Shown: positions 25,297-38,021 of the stretch, piece after piece
Numbering within the stretch: the first letter of the stretch is position 1
How the letters are laid out: each line of letters opens with the position of its first letter
NCBI RefSeq assembly: GCF_031755915.1
Contig: NC_083388.1
Location: 2,673,501 to 2,737,500 of the forward strand
Direction of reading: 5' to 3'
DNA from: Ziziphus jujuba
Taxonomy: Eukaryota; Streptophyta; Magnoliopsida; Rosales; Rhamnaceae
Length of the DNA: 64,000 bases
The notes under the pieces: generated by a model
Seen by the model: the letters and a program-made list of their open reading frames with translations, nothing else
Database searches by the model: none
Told to the model about the DNA's origin: nothing
Program-made: the position numbers and the translations under genes

Positions 25297-26682
25297 ATGG
25301 TTTCCTTGTTTGCTCGTTCATTGTTCAACAAACAGATTTTATTCTTCTTGTCAATCATGTATACCTACAATTTATTCCATCATTGTGGTTCATCTTTCTT
25401 CAAAACTACTAGTATGTTGTTGTTCGTTGTTGTTGCTGCTAACAATAATGAGAAAGCAGAGGCTTTGATAAAGTGGAAACTCAGCCTTGACAAAAAAAGC
25501 CAACATTTCTTGTCTTCATGGCAACTCGAGGGCAATAGACGCAGCAGCCATTGCAGTTGGCTTGGAGTTGGTTGCGAGAGTCGGAAAGAATCACCCATTT
25601 GAACCTTTCCAACTCTAGTTTAAGAGGTACGCTTCAAAATCTGAGCTTCTCATCCATTTCCAACATCGTTAGTATTGATTTTGTAAACAATTACCTTTAT
25701 GGAGATATTCCCCTCAGCATTTACAGCCTTTCCAAACTCACTCATCTAATGTTGGAGGCCAATAGTCTCACCGGGTTTCTTTCTCTAGCAGTTGCGAATC
25801 TTTCCAGTCTCTCTTACCTTTCTTTATCTGGGAGTCCACTCTCTGAAACAATTCCAAGAGAGGTCAGGTTGATGACAGGTCTTAGTGCTCTTTACATTGC
25901 CAGAAATCTTATCAGTGGCACCATCCCGAAAGAAATAGGAAACTTGAAGTCTTTAACATCGCTTGCTTTAGATAACTCCTACCTTACTGGCTCTATTCCT
26001 TCTTCCATTGGAAACCTGACCAATCTAGTTGATTTTTACTCTTTTGATACTGAAATTTATGGAAATATTCCAGTGGAAATTGGAAAATTGAGTAATTTGA
26101 TAACCCTTCAACTTAATAACAATAATCTCTCTGGTGCACTTTCTATGGAAATTGGAAAATTGGGCAATTTGAGATATCGTGTCCTTAATGACAATTCTAT
26201 CTCTGGTGCACTTCCTTCCTTGGGAAACTTGACAAATCTGAGTGTTCTAGATTTGATGAATAACCAGCTCAATGGCTCTCTTCCTTCAACAATGAATAAC
26301 TTGACCAGGTTAATGCATTTTGGATTGTCTTATAATAACTTCATTGGCAAATTGCTTGACCAAATATGTAGTGGTGGATCACTTGTGTATTTTCATGCCA
26401 TTGAAAACCATTTTACAGGCCCAATACCAATAAGCTTGAAAAACTGCAGCAGCATTACTAGAGTTAGGCTGGAAGGAAACCAATTGATAGGAAATCTTAT
26501 ACAAGCTTTTGGTATACACCCACACTTGTATTATCTTAATCTAAATGATAATAAATTGCAAGGTGAGGTTTCACCAAAGTGGGGGTGGTGCCAGAATTTG
26601 ACATGCCTCAACATCTCCAACAACAATCTTTCAGGCTCCATACCACCTGCGCTTGGTAAGGCACCTTAGCTACATGTACTTG
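25297..26682 (+). pseudogene. 5' half of the transposon-split MIK2-like kinase gene
   Basis: ATG with MVSLFA, a hydrophobic N-terminal signal region, LRR cap and LRRs. Relative to the 9202 gene, about two bases are missing near 25573, so the reading frame shifts between the cap (25297-25602) and the LRR block (25551-26669). A CAG glutamine codon has become TAG at 26667-26669. The copia element begins 13 bases later, after the target ACTTG (26678-26682). The LRR text continues at 49386 on the other side, where ACTTG recurs. The encoded product would be a membrane receptor kinase like the 9202 gene. Confidence 0.93.
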
Positions 26683-27333
26683 TGTGAGGAATTAATCCTC
26701 AATAGCTGAGGAAATAGAGTTCAGTTGTGCTTCAGTGATTGAACTGGTGCTCTCAGATAAAGAAAGAAGAAGATGGAAAGGCAGCATTTCTTTGATGGGC
26801 TTAAGTACTTCAAAAGGGAATGACAATGTTTTGAAGTTTGTTTTAATTAACTGAAACATGTGCAATGCAGGTGCAGTGGTTAGGTTGGTTATAACAGGGG
26901 GTTAAAAGGTTGTTTAATACACACTAGATTTTAACTACTTCTTCATCTTCTTCGTAGAGATTAGAAAATTCAGAGTTGCAGAACCTTCTTTGTGAGTTGA
27001 TTTTCTGGGTTTGTGAGAGAGAGATCTGTTCTTTCTTTGTTGTTTCAAGTCTTGAAAGAGTTTTGTAAGGGTAATTGAAGTTTCTTTGTGAAACTTTGTG
27101 AATAATCTGAGAGAGGGTGTAAAAGGGGCTAACGGGTTGGTCTTTCTTGGGTGTTCTTTGTGTGAATCACCATTGTAGAACCTGCAAGCTTGTAATATCC
27201 TTAACAGATAATAAAATAGCAGAAGCTCAGAGAACCTAAGCACGAGGACGTAGGCATTCTTTGGCCAAACCACGTTAAATCGTGTTGTGTGTTCTTTGCT
27301 GTTTTTTATCTTAGTTCTCTGAATTCCACAACA
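26683..27333 (+). repeat. 5' LTR of the copia element
   Basis: 651 bp, TGTGAGG...CACAACA, matched by 48736-49385. The GT-rich 3' portion ending TTCTCTGAATTCCACAACA leads directly into the tRNA primer site. Confidence 0.95.
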
Positions 27334-27335
27334 AG

Positions 27336-27347
27336 TGGTATCAGAGC
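27336..27347 (+). other. Copia primer-binding site
   Basis: TGGTATCAGAGC, complementary to the 3' end of plant initiator methionine tRNA, two bases after the 5' LTR. Confidence 0.93.
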
Positions 27348-27368
27348 CCGTCTTCTTAAATCTTTTGA

Positions 27369-30300
27369 GTGTGTTTAGAAAGATTCTACTCTTGGAATCT
27401 TGGGTTTCTTGAAGATTTAACAATAGCTTCGAAAATAGAGGTGGAGATCTTTAATCGCAAGGGAGATTTTCTGTTATGGAGTAAGAAGATGAGGGCAGTC
27501 CTCATGCAAATGAAAGTTGCTAGAGCTATTGACGGGTCATTCCCTGCCGATCTTCTAGAGGGCAAGAGATTAGAGATGGACAAGATTGCTTTGAGTACAA
27601 TCATCCTACATCTCTCGGATAGTGTTCTTAGGAAGGTAGATGAGGTAACAACTACCTCTCAAATGTGGAACAAATTAGAACAGCTTTATTTGGTAAGGTC
27701 TCTTCTAGATCGAATTTTGTTACTGGAGCAATTTTTTGGCTTTAAAATGGATACTTCTACGGATTTAAACTCTAATCTTGACATGTTTAATTGAATAATT
27801 TTGGATCTTGCTAATTGCAAAGTTACATTAAGTGATGAACATAATGCTGTAATTTTGCTAAATTCTCTGCTTGAGTCATTTAGAGATGTCAAGAATGCCA
27901 TCAAGTATGGTCGTGATTCTTTGTCTTTGGACATAGTGGTCAATTTCTTAAAGTCCAGGAACATAGAATTAAACTTTGAGTCAAAGAGTGAAGGGCTCAG
28001 TGCTCGGGGTAGAAGTGCAACTAGCAATTCTGGAAGTATTGACTTTAAGGGGAAGAGCCAAGACCACTCTAGATCTAAGTCTAGAACAAGGGGTCGAAAA
28101 TGTTACTACTGTAAGAAAGAATGCCATATTATGAAGTTTTGTTATAAGAAAAAGAGAGATGATAAAAGCAAGAACCATGAAAATGGTGATCTTGTTGTTG
28201 CTTCTTTTAATGAAAATTCTGGGGAGGTAATTGTTGCTGATAGTGAACAAAACAAGTCAGAATGGGTTCTAGACTCAGGATGCTCATTTCATATGTGTCC
28301 TGTTCTTGACTTTTTTTAGTCCTATAAAAAGTATGAGGAAGGACAGGTTCTTTTAGGAGACGACCACTCTTGTAAAGTAGTTGGAATTGGTAATGTACAG
28401 TTTAAATCGTATGATGGCACCACCATAACTCTTAATTCAGTAAGATATGTTCCTGGCTTGAGAAGAAATTTAATTTCCCTTGGTATGCTTAATGATGCAG
28501 GTTATACATCTAAAACTGAAAATGGAAAAATGAGAATATCGAAAGGCTCATTTGTTGCTTTTAAGGGTATTAAGAAACATGGACTATATGTCTTGCTTGG
28601 TGAAGCTGTTTTTAATTCTTGCAATGCTTCTGTTCAAACTCCTGTTGATAATACTGTATTATGGCATAATAGATTAGGACATATTAGTTGAAAGGGCTTG
28701 TATTATTTGAATAAACAAAATGTATTTGGTAAAGATTAGATAAGCAAACTAGACTTATGTGAAAACTGCATCTTAGGTAAGCAACATAGACTTAGTTTCA
28801 ATTTAAGTACAAATAGAGCTAAGTCTATGCTTAATTATGTACATGCTGATCTGTGGGGCCCTGCTAAAGTCTCTACTTAAAGTGGCAACAGGTACTTTAT
28901 GTCCATAGTTGATGATTGTTCTAGGAAGGTCTGGGTAATCTTGTTAAAAACAAAAGATGAGCCTTTAGTAGATTTCAGGAATGGAAGTTGTTGGTTGAAA
29001 AACAAATCAACAGGTCTGTGAAGGCCTTAAGGACTGATAATGGACTTAAGTTTTGTAATAGAGAGTTAGATAATTTTTGTAAAACTCAAGGCATTTTGAG
29101 ACATAGAATAGTAAAACATACTCCTTACCAAAATGGTGTTGCTGAGAGGATAAATAGAACTTTGTTAGACAAGTTAAGGTGTACGCTAGTCTCCTCGGGT
29201 TTACCAAAGCTGTTTTGGGGTGAAGCAGTTATGACTGCTATGCACCTTGTAAATCTGTCTCATTCTACAGTACTTAATTTTCAATCACCAGAGTTTGTTT
29301 GGTCAGGGAAGATGCCAAACTATGACCACTTGAGAGTTTTTGGTTGTGCAGTATATGCACACCAATCAGAGGGAAAACTTGAACCTAGAGCCCTGAAGTG
29401 TGTTTTTATTGGTTACCCTCAAAGAGTCAAAGATTATAGACTATGGATAGAGAAAGTAAAGGGTTTAGAGTCATTGTTAGTAGGGATGTGATTTTTAATG
29501 AAAATATTATGCCTTGCAAGATTACTAACAATGCAGGTTTTGATGGTAAGCAACAAGTAGAGACCAGACAGATAGAACTACCTATACCTAGAGTTGACAT
29601 ACCAGATCATCAAGAAAGAGGTTTCTTAAAGGATAATGAATCAGATGCTCATCAAGATGAAACTCCACTGCAGACAGAATCAGATTCGGATAATGAAAGG
29701 GAAATGCAACAGGCTTCTTCACCATAAAAAATAATTACTTCATCTGGATATTTGTTGGGTCGAGATAGGACTAAGAGAAAAGTAATACCTAATAGAAAAT
29801 ATAGCTATGCTGACTTCATTGCATATGCTTTGGTTGGTTTTCAAGACTTTTCAGACAATGAACCTAGGAATTATAAGGAAGTTATGGAGTCTACAGCAGT
29901 AACGAAATGGAAACAGGCCATGGATGAAGAAATGAAGTCTCTGCATGACAATCATACCTAGGATTTAGTTTCAACTCCTTCAAAACAAAGGATTGTGGAT
30001 TGCAAATGGATCTACAAAGTCAAGGAAGGATTAACTAAGTCTGATCCAGTGAGGTTTAAGGCAAGGTTTGTAGTAAAAGGGTTCACACAGGTTGAGCGTT
30101 TGGACTACAATGAAATTTTCTCACCTGTGGTTAAATACACCACCATTTGAATCATACTCTCTCTAGTTACATATTTTGAATGGGAATTAGAGCAGTTGGA
30201 TGTAAAAACTGCTTTTCTTCATGGAGACTTGGAAGAAACCATTTATATGAGGTAACCACAGGGATATGAAGTTACTAGAAAGGGTGAAGAACTTGTATGC

Positions 30301-31065
30301 TTGCTAAGGAAGTCCCTCTATGGTTGAAAGCAATCCCCAAGGCAATGGTATAGGAGGTTTGATACTTTTGTGTTAAAGGCTGGCTTTACAAGGAGTAATT
30401 TTGACAGCTGCTTGTATTTTAAGGATACAATGAGTGCAAATGTTGTATATCTACTCCTCTATGTAGATGACATGCTACTGGTAGGACCAAATGTAAAGGT
30501 GATTAATTCTGTGAAGCAACTACTTAGTTCTGAGTTTGACATGAAAGAGCTTGGGTAGGCTAGGAAAATTTTGGGGATGACAATTATTAGAGATAGAAGG
30601 AATAGAAAGATGAAGCTTTAGCAAACTACTTATATTTAGAAGGTCATTTCCAAGTTTAAAATGAGCAGAGCAAGGGCTGCTAGTGTACCATTAGGCGGAC
30701 ATTACAAGTTATTTGCATATCAATGTCCAATTACTGAACAGGAAAAAGAATATATGAGTGGTGTGCCATATTCTAGTGCTATAGGATCTATTACGTACTT
30801 AATGGTTAGTATAAGGCCAGATCTGGCACGTGCTGTAAGTGTTCTCAGTAAATTTACATTTAATCCTAGAAGAAGTCATTGGGATGCTATGGAGTGGCTC
30901 ATGAGATACTTGAAGTTCACTACGAATGAAGGGTTGTTGTTTAAAGGCAGTCAAGAAGGAGTTGAGCTGCTTGGTTACACAGATGCAGACTATGCTGGAG
31001 ATCAAGACAAGAGAAAATCAATTTCTACTTATGCATTTATTGTTTATGGAAATTGTGTAAGCTGG
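27369..31065 (+). pseudogene. Copia gag-pol, decayed
   Basis: Ordered remains of the polyprotein. The copia-type gag (about 27400-28080) is followed by a CX2CX4HX4C zinc knuckle (about 28101-28143) and an aspartic protease with the DSGCS active site (about 28271-28285). Next come the GAG-pre-integrase HxxxH segment (about 28660-28790), integrase core (about 28830-29330), and reverse transcriptase (about 29930-30700) with the YVDD catalytic box near 30460-30471. RNase H begins with the DADYAGD segment near 30980. More than ten in-frame stops break it, for example near 27792, 28317, 28689, 28740, 29959, 30148 and 30556. The frame stops being copia at about 31065; RNase H continues at 45402 and 48502. 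Confidence 0.95.
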
Positions 31066-31975
31066 AAGTTCCTTTTGGTATTTCAATGATTTTCACTCTT
31101 TTTGTTTAGATCAATCTATGTCCTTCTATTTTTTTTCTTTTCCTTTTTTTTTTCCCAGTAGTATATATAATCTTTCTCTTTGTTTTCTCAGTGTTTTCCC
31201 GTTATTTTTATTTATTTATTTATTTATCTAGTTGTTTAAATCATGTGACTTTTGTATTCAGGTGCTTAGTGTGGAGTTAGACCTTTGGCTTTGGTCTTTT
31301 GGCATTCACTTTCCATCTCTGCAACACCACTGAACACTTTCAACATATTACTGAGCTCACCATATCCGATTGTGTCCTTCTTAATTTATGCTTCTAACTG
31401 TAAGATTATAGGAACTAGCATAGTAAGTTTTGGGGCGAAGTCATTAGAAAAATGTGTCTATAAATTCCTCGCATCTATTGTGCTGTTTGCATGGTTGTAG
31501 CTTTTCTTAATTTTGAGAAGTACTACTAATATTAGCCTTGAGTTGATGAACCAAAAACTTATTGTTTTAAAAATTGAACATTTGATATGTTGCTATCACC
31601 TATTTTGAGATATCTGTCACTTGTATTTTTCTATTTGCTGTAAAAAAATTAGTGGCTTTGTAATGTCGCAGTAGGTGTCATAGCTTTTCATGTTATTTTT
31701 AATTTATGTTTAACAACTCTATATGTACCTTGAACCTCTAGATTATATTTCATTGTTTGCCCTTTAAAGATGACAAAATAGAATTGCTAAAACTTTTAAA
31801 ACATCTTCAGCAGGTGTCTGTTTATAGGCTTTAGATTCACTAAACATTTGATATTATACAGAATTACATGTAGTAGCAACGGAATTAATTGTTTTTGTAC
31901 GTGGATTGGATTAATATACATTAATTCAAATAACAAAGTAAAAAAAAAAAAGCATTGGAAGAAGTGAAAAAATGA
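31066..31975. other. Segment of unknown origin between copia and the repeat array
   Basis: About 910 bp that is neither copia nor the hairpin arrays. It contains T-rich text resembling an intron end and an open frame (31285-31500, 71 residues) just after a CAG acceptor-like site at about 31260. I recognise no domain. It may be a host fragment carried by the class II element, a separate small insertion, or the element's own outer left end. The right-hand array abuts copia directly, with no equivalent segment. Confidence 0.5.
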
Positions 31976-33385
31976 CAAATTAACTTCATTATCGACGGGC
32001 AATCGGTACTACCGATGGAAAAAGTCGGTAATCCAATTAATTATTTTACTACTTGATGGAAAATTTACCGATGGATCAACGGTAATTGTCAATTGTTAAT
32101 TTTTTCAATTGAACTCACCACAATTCAATACAACCTTTGATAATGTGTATTTACAATAAGAACATGCTAAATAGAATTTTATTTCATTATAAAAATGAAG
32201 GTAAATACAGTTGACAAATTTTTTGACTCTCACAAATCCCCTAATGTGTGTTTTGTGCAACAACATGCAAAATATACATTTATCAATGATCCTAAACAGC
32301 AAAATCCCCATAAAATTTGGAAAAAGTTCTAAAATTGCCAAAAAAATTTGATTACAGTCAGGCCTTCTGTAATTACCGATGAAAACTTCGATAATTTTTC
32401 CAGCAAGGACAATTTGATTACCAATGGTTTCATCGGTAGTTATCGAAGGCCTGACGGTAATCAAATTTTTTTGGCAATTTTAGAACTTTTTCTAAACTTT
32501 ATGGGGATTTTGCTGTTTAGGATCATTGATGAATGTATATTTTGCATGTTGTTGCACGAAACACACATTAAGGGACTTGTGGGAGTCAAAAAATTTGTCA
32601 ACTGTAATACCGAAGGCCCTTTGGTAATTACCGATGAAACCTTCGGTAATTTTTTCAACGAGGGCAATTTGATTATCGATGGTTTCATCTGTAATTACCG
32701 AAGGCCCTACGGTAATCAATTTTTTTTTAGCAATTTTAGAACTTTTTCTGAACTTTATGGGGATTTTGCTGTTTAGGATCATTGATGAATGTATATTTTG
32801 CATGTTGTTGCACGAAACACACATTAGGGGACTTGTGGGAGTAAAAAAATTTGTCAACTATAATACCGAAGGCCCTTCAGTAATTACCGATGAAACCTTC
32901 GGTAATTTTTCTAGCAAGGGCAATTTGATTACCGATGGTTTCATCGGTAATTACCGAAAGCCCTATGGTAATCAAATTTTTTTTGGCAATTTTAGAACTT
33001 TTCTGAACTTTATGGGGATTTTTCTGTTTAGGATCATTGATGAATGTCTATTTTGCATGTTGTTGCACGAAACACACATTAGGAGACTTGTGAGAGTTAA
33101 AAAATTTGTCAACTGTAGTTATCGAAGGACCTTCGGTAATTACTGATGAAACCTTGGTAATTTTTCCAGCAAGGGCAATTTGATTACCGATGGTTTCATT
33201 GGTAATTACCAAAGGTCCTACGGTAATCAAATTTTTTTGGCAATTTTGGAACTTTTTCTAAACTTTATAGGGATTTTGCTATTTAGGATAATTGATGAAT
33301 GTATATTTTGCATGTTGTTGCACGAAACACACATTAGGGGGCTTCTGGGAGTCAAAAAATTTGTCAACTGTAATTAGCGAAGGCC
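31976..33385. repeat. Left hairpin array
   Basis: Units of about 255 bp: one in forward orientation (about 32205-32340), then four reversed (phrase TTTGTCAACT(G/A)TA at about 32594, 32853, 33105 and 33360). Each carries the palindrome ATTACCGATG-GTTT-CATCGGTAAT or a near copy, 10-bp arms with a 4-base loop, plus shorter CCTTCGGTAATT inversions. An additional degenerate unit lies at 31976-32200. Open frames here are shadows of the repeat. Confidence 0.9.
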
Positions 33386-33457
33386 AGAGAAAAATACTTT
33401 ATGATTAATTAGAATTGAAGTTGAGAATTCCAGAGTTAGTACTTTCTAAAGGTATAG

Positions 33458-33502
<45 letters not shown>

Positions 33503-35702
33503 AGATCGGTGCATAAAAGTTTAGGTACATGGTTAGCTAAAAGCAAACACGCAAACACTTTATCCCCAAAAAAGAAAAAAATAAAAAATTAAATAAGAAG
33601 AAGATAGAAAGATTTAGAAGTAAACACACTGCTATACAGTAAATGTTCAGTAAATGTTTTGCAGATGGCATACATAATATCCTTAGGAAGAGAGCGTATG
33701 AAATTGAGGATTGCGGATATTTATATATGTATGTATACATAGTTGACAATGTTGTTAAAGGTAGATAAAAGTTTATTAATGTTGTCAATGTACATTTGTA
33801 GGTTGTACTTTATAATGGCACCAAAGAGGAACTTGCGACGTCAACCGAAGAAGGGAGTTAAGAAGGTGGAAAGTAAGAGACGCGGTGGTAGCACAGCAGC
33901 ACCTGACTCTAAGCGTTGACGAACTACTAGGCAGAAATCCAAAGCTGAGACGGAAAGCACCAAACTTCGAGGGCACGTTCCACTTTCCTCTCCCCCATTT
34001 GATATGGTAAGTTTTATATTCATTTATGTTGTTTTGTGCGGTAAATGATAAGACATCTGTCAGTATTTATTCATCAATGTGAAAACTCAAGAAAAACTTC
34101 ACCCGATGGCCATCGATAATTGCCGATAGGCCATCGGGCTATTTTTTAGTTCATTGTAGGTTGAATACCGATGGTTTCATCGGTAATTACCACTTGTGCA
34201 AAAATGTGAACCCATATGTCTTAAGATTTAGTTGGAAATTATTATTATCAAGTTAGGGTGGAAAAATATGGTATGATTAAATCGTTGATGTCAGTTCCAT
34301 TTATGTAATTCAATTTGCAGCCCATCGATGCTCCAAAGGAACGGATCTTGCAGGATGCCGATATAATTAAAGTTAGGGCACATTCTTTCGGGAATCCAAT
34401 AGAAGCGAACAAAGTAATTACAAGTGTCCTCACAAGTGAGCAGCTGGACAAGTATAGACAAACATGTTTTGGACACTTACTTGACATGAAGAACCTTCGG
34501 TTCTCTGGTCAGGTAGTGCATCACCTGCTTTGCAGACAAGTTGTGTCCAACAATCTAGAAGTACTGGAGTTTAACTTCGGCGGATCTGCAGTGCGGTTTA
34601 CGAAGTGGGAATTCGCACTCATTAGTGGCTTAAAGTTTTGTAGGTACCCTTCGATGTATGATATGCAAATTTCCAAAGGAAATGAGCTGTGCACGAGGTT
34701 GCTAGATGACAGGAGTGACTTGAAACCGCCCAAACTGGAACGACTATTCAAGGATACACTTTTTGTGAATGATTGGGATGCTGTAAGAATTGCGTTACTA
34801 TGTTTCTTAGTTCATGGTGTACTCGGAATGGATCCGAAGGTTCAAATAAATAAAAAATTCATTGATTTGGTTGCTGATCTCGACGTATTTAATTCCTACC
34901 CTTGGGGCATTCTGAGCTACAAGGAGACGATCAACTCATTCCACAATGCATTCCAGCAACGAGGACAAGGACGTGCAGTAAAGAATAAATCATAGTATTA
35001 TGACCTAAAAGGTTTTCCATTGTTGTTTCAGGTACGGTAATATATTTAATACATGTAGCGTTTACTTAAAAATTATATTTAATAACCTATAATTTATATT
35101 TTGTAGCTGTGGGGGTTTGAAGCAATCCCTGATTTTGGTAACCAATTTGCCGACCGGTTGGAAACCCGTTGTCCGAGGATCCTTGGATGGCATACCCCAA
35201 GGCAACCGAACCATTTTTCTGTCCATAATTGGTTCACCTCAAATAGCAACGTAAGGCAAATTTTTTTTAGACTACATGGTATGACTACATTTAAGTTACA
35301 TTACCATAGTCAGTTTCCAAATTTACTTTTTTTTCCTTTCTTCATTTCATGTAGTATGTTGTGCACTAGAGGTTAGATGCTACCGATGAGGAGAAGACTA
35401 TGGATTATGGCGAACAATAGCAGTTGACATACTACACGTCACCTCCACTTGTAGCACCAATAGTTGGTGTTAAAGATGTTGGCGCTAAAGATGTTAGTGC
35501 TAAAGATGCGTCCAAAGCTGAGGAGCATTCTAGGGGCCCTCCAGATGCTAATTTCAGGGTATGCAATTGTTACTTGCACGCAAATTTGTATTTCATATGT
35601 TGTACTAATATATGTTGACTTATGTTTTGGATATTGATATTGATTAGCTTGCTTGCTTGGAGGCAAAAATTGATGAATTAAATAAAGAGATGGCAGCGTT
35701 AA

Positions 35703-36841
35703 TGATGTGATTCAGCCCGAGCCCACTCAACCGATAACCCGCTGGGGTGCTGACTCGACACGGATGAAGACTAGGCCAATCACAAGAGCTCAAATTAAGA
35801 GATTTAAGGACAACATGGGAGTATTTATACAGGGGGTAATCAATCTCAACAGAGCTTGTCCATACTTGAAGATACAAAGCCTATTCCAAGCATCCAAGTG
35901 GTGGAAGCTGATACGGACCCGGGTGACGGTTTTGGTACATTTTTGGAGTCCGAGAAGCATGAAATGGTTCCAATGCTTTATGGATTCAATACATATGCCT
36001 AAGAGGTCATGGAATCAAGTTAAAGCAGCCTCAAATGCAATCAAAAAGGGCTTGTATGGACAGCCTCAACAATTTGGCCGAATTTGCTGTATTGCTTGCT
36101 GGCTTTACTGTATTTTACTGTATTAGCCTTTTCTTATTTTTCCAAGCATGGGCAACGTGTGGGCCTTCATATTCAGTTTATTTGGCATCCTAAGAAGCAT
36201 CTAGAAGCTGATTTGGAGCTCAATTTGGTCAAAGATTGGTCAAAGTCAACTTAGTCAAAAACCTAGTATTATAGTTTCCTAATTTGATTCTACTTTTTGT
36301 TTTAGGAAATTACCATTAATTTTTAGTTTTTATTTATTTATTTTCTGGAAAAATAAGTTTAGGAAAGTTATTATTTTATTATTTTCATTGTAAATTAATT
36401 AATTTCTAATTCAAAATAAAGGAATTAATTAATCCAAATTAGATTAGGAAAGGAGTGAGAATTTCGGCCACCATAGAACTCTTTATTGTGTGGCCTGTTT
36501 TACCTAGGGTTTTTAGGGTTTACTTTGTTTCTTTCAAAGCCTATTTAAAGGCTTATTTTTCAAGATGAAAAAAAAACCTTTGATTTGATTAAGAAAATAC
36601 TTGTGAGATTAATTATCTCTTTGTTCTTTGAGAACACCTAAAACACCATTAGAGAATTGGTTGTTTTAGCTTGACTTATCAATAGGTTTTCCATCCCCTA
36701 TTATGGCGTCTTCATTATACCAAGGTTTCTAACCACAGGTTGGTTAGGGGTTGAGGTCCATTCCATTAGAACTTGAACTTAATTAAAGATTCGGGCTAAT
36801 ATAATACGGGTTTAGGAGCAGGTCGTCCTAGGTTCGTATCA
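35703..36841 (+). repeat. 5' LTR of the gypsy element
   Basis: 1139 bp, TG...CA ends. Its first 420 bases are open (from 35707) because the pol C-terminal frame runs into the identical 3' LTR; that open frame is not a separate gene. Confidence 0.96.
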
Positions 36842-36843
36842 TT

Positions 36844-36855
36844 TGGTATCAGAGC
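36844..36855 (+). other. Gypsy primer-binding site
   Basis: TGGTATCAGAGC, complementary to initiator methionine tRNA, two bases after the LTR. The nested copia element uses the same primer. Confidence 0.94.
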
Positions 36856-38021
36856 TAAATTTTGTTCAGGTTTGATCTATCTTTATTTGATTTATTTGTT
36901 TTTGTGTTATTCTGCAATTTTAGCATTAGGTTAAGGTTGTATCCATCCTATACACGTTCAGCATCTAAAAAAAAAATAAAAAAATTCATTCCTAGTTGAA
37001 TTAGGATTTCCTAGTTTTATCGTATTTTTGTTTCCTAGTTTGTTGGTTGTCTTTTATCATTGTTCTTGTTAATTTGGTTTCTGTTGATTTTTCTTTGCTA
37101 TTTTAGTCTTAAATATTTGCATTCATATATTCAAAAAAAAAAAAAAGAAAACAAGAAAAAAAAAAAAAGAAGTTTGCGGCAACATTAAAAAAAAAAAAAA
37201 ACTGCACATTTTGTTTATTTGGAGGTCACGGGTTTGGTGTTTGTTTTGGATTTGGAATTGCAATTTTGGTACTTACTCTTGCTACTGCAGTTGTTTATGT
37301 CCTGTGAGTGAAGAAAAAAAAAAAAAAAAAAAAGAAGAGGCAAAGCCGAATAAAAAATAAAAATAAAAATAAAAATATTTCGGTTTGTTGGAGTTTGATT
37401 TGTTTGCTGGAAATTTGTTGGAGCTGCTGTTTTTTTTGATTAGTTATCCAATATTTGAGTTGCTGGGGAATTATTTTTGCTGCTTGATATTTTGATTTTG
37501 GGTGCTTAAATTATTTGGATTAAAATCAGTTAAAGGATTTGATACAAAACTTGAATTACAAAGAACAACAACCAACAACTATTCTATATTTTTGTTCAAT
37601 TTGATTCTTGTTCGTATTTGAATTTCTTTTTCTGGAATTTTATTCTTAAACTCATAATCTACTACCATCTGGTGCAGTTTTCAAAAATTCCAACGTTTCC
37701 CATTATTTTGTGTTTTCTTGTCTAGAAAGCCGAAAAATTAGGATTTGTTGGATTCTTTCGGTATTGCCTACTTTTTGCTACTGTTTTGTTGATAAGTTTA
37801 ATTAAAACAAATTAGTGATCTAATTGCTGTTTTGTGGGTGTTTTAATTAGAACTTTGAGATAATTCATTGAGTGAAAAAAGGCAAGAGTGTGTGAGCTTA
37901 AAAGAGGGTAAAAGCCGAAACAAGTGTACAAACACGAGTGACGAGTCCTCATTTGAGTGAAACACATAAGGGAGTGAAATTGTAAGGTCCTATTTTATTT
38001 CTATTGCATTATTATACTAAC
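36856..38021. other. Untranslated leader of the gypsy element
   Basis: About 1.17 kb without a credible frame. Contains several poly-A runs (37132-37200, 37313-37334) and T-rich text. Packaging and dimerisation signals are expected in such leaders, but none can be identified by eye. Confidence 0.6.

Noticed and set aside
25297..26669. Short LRR receptor-like protein as a functional truncated gene
   Set aside because: A frameshift separates the signal/cap from the LRRs and the end is a CAG-to-TAG change, so no secreted LRR protein would be made from one frame.
31836..31848. CACTAAACATTTG as the left terminus of the Ulp1 element
   Set aside because: No matching TAGTG end at about 45401 and no 3-bp target duplication; a chance CACTA word in AT-rich DNA.
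32348..33377. Several 60-155 residue frames on both strands
   Set aside because: All are shadows of the hairpin array; the same peptide recurs with the repeat period.
35707..36126. Separate 139-residue gene in the 5' LTR
   Set aside because: Identical to the end of the gypsy frame that runs into the 3' LTR; it is open only because the LTRs are copies.
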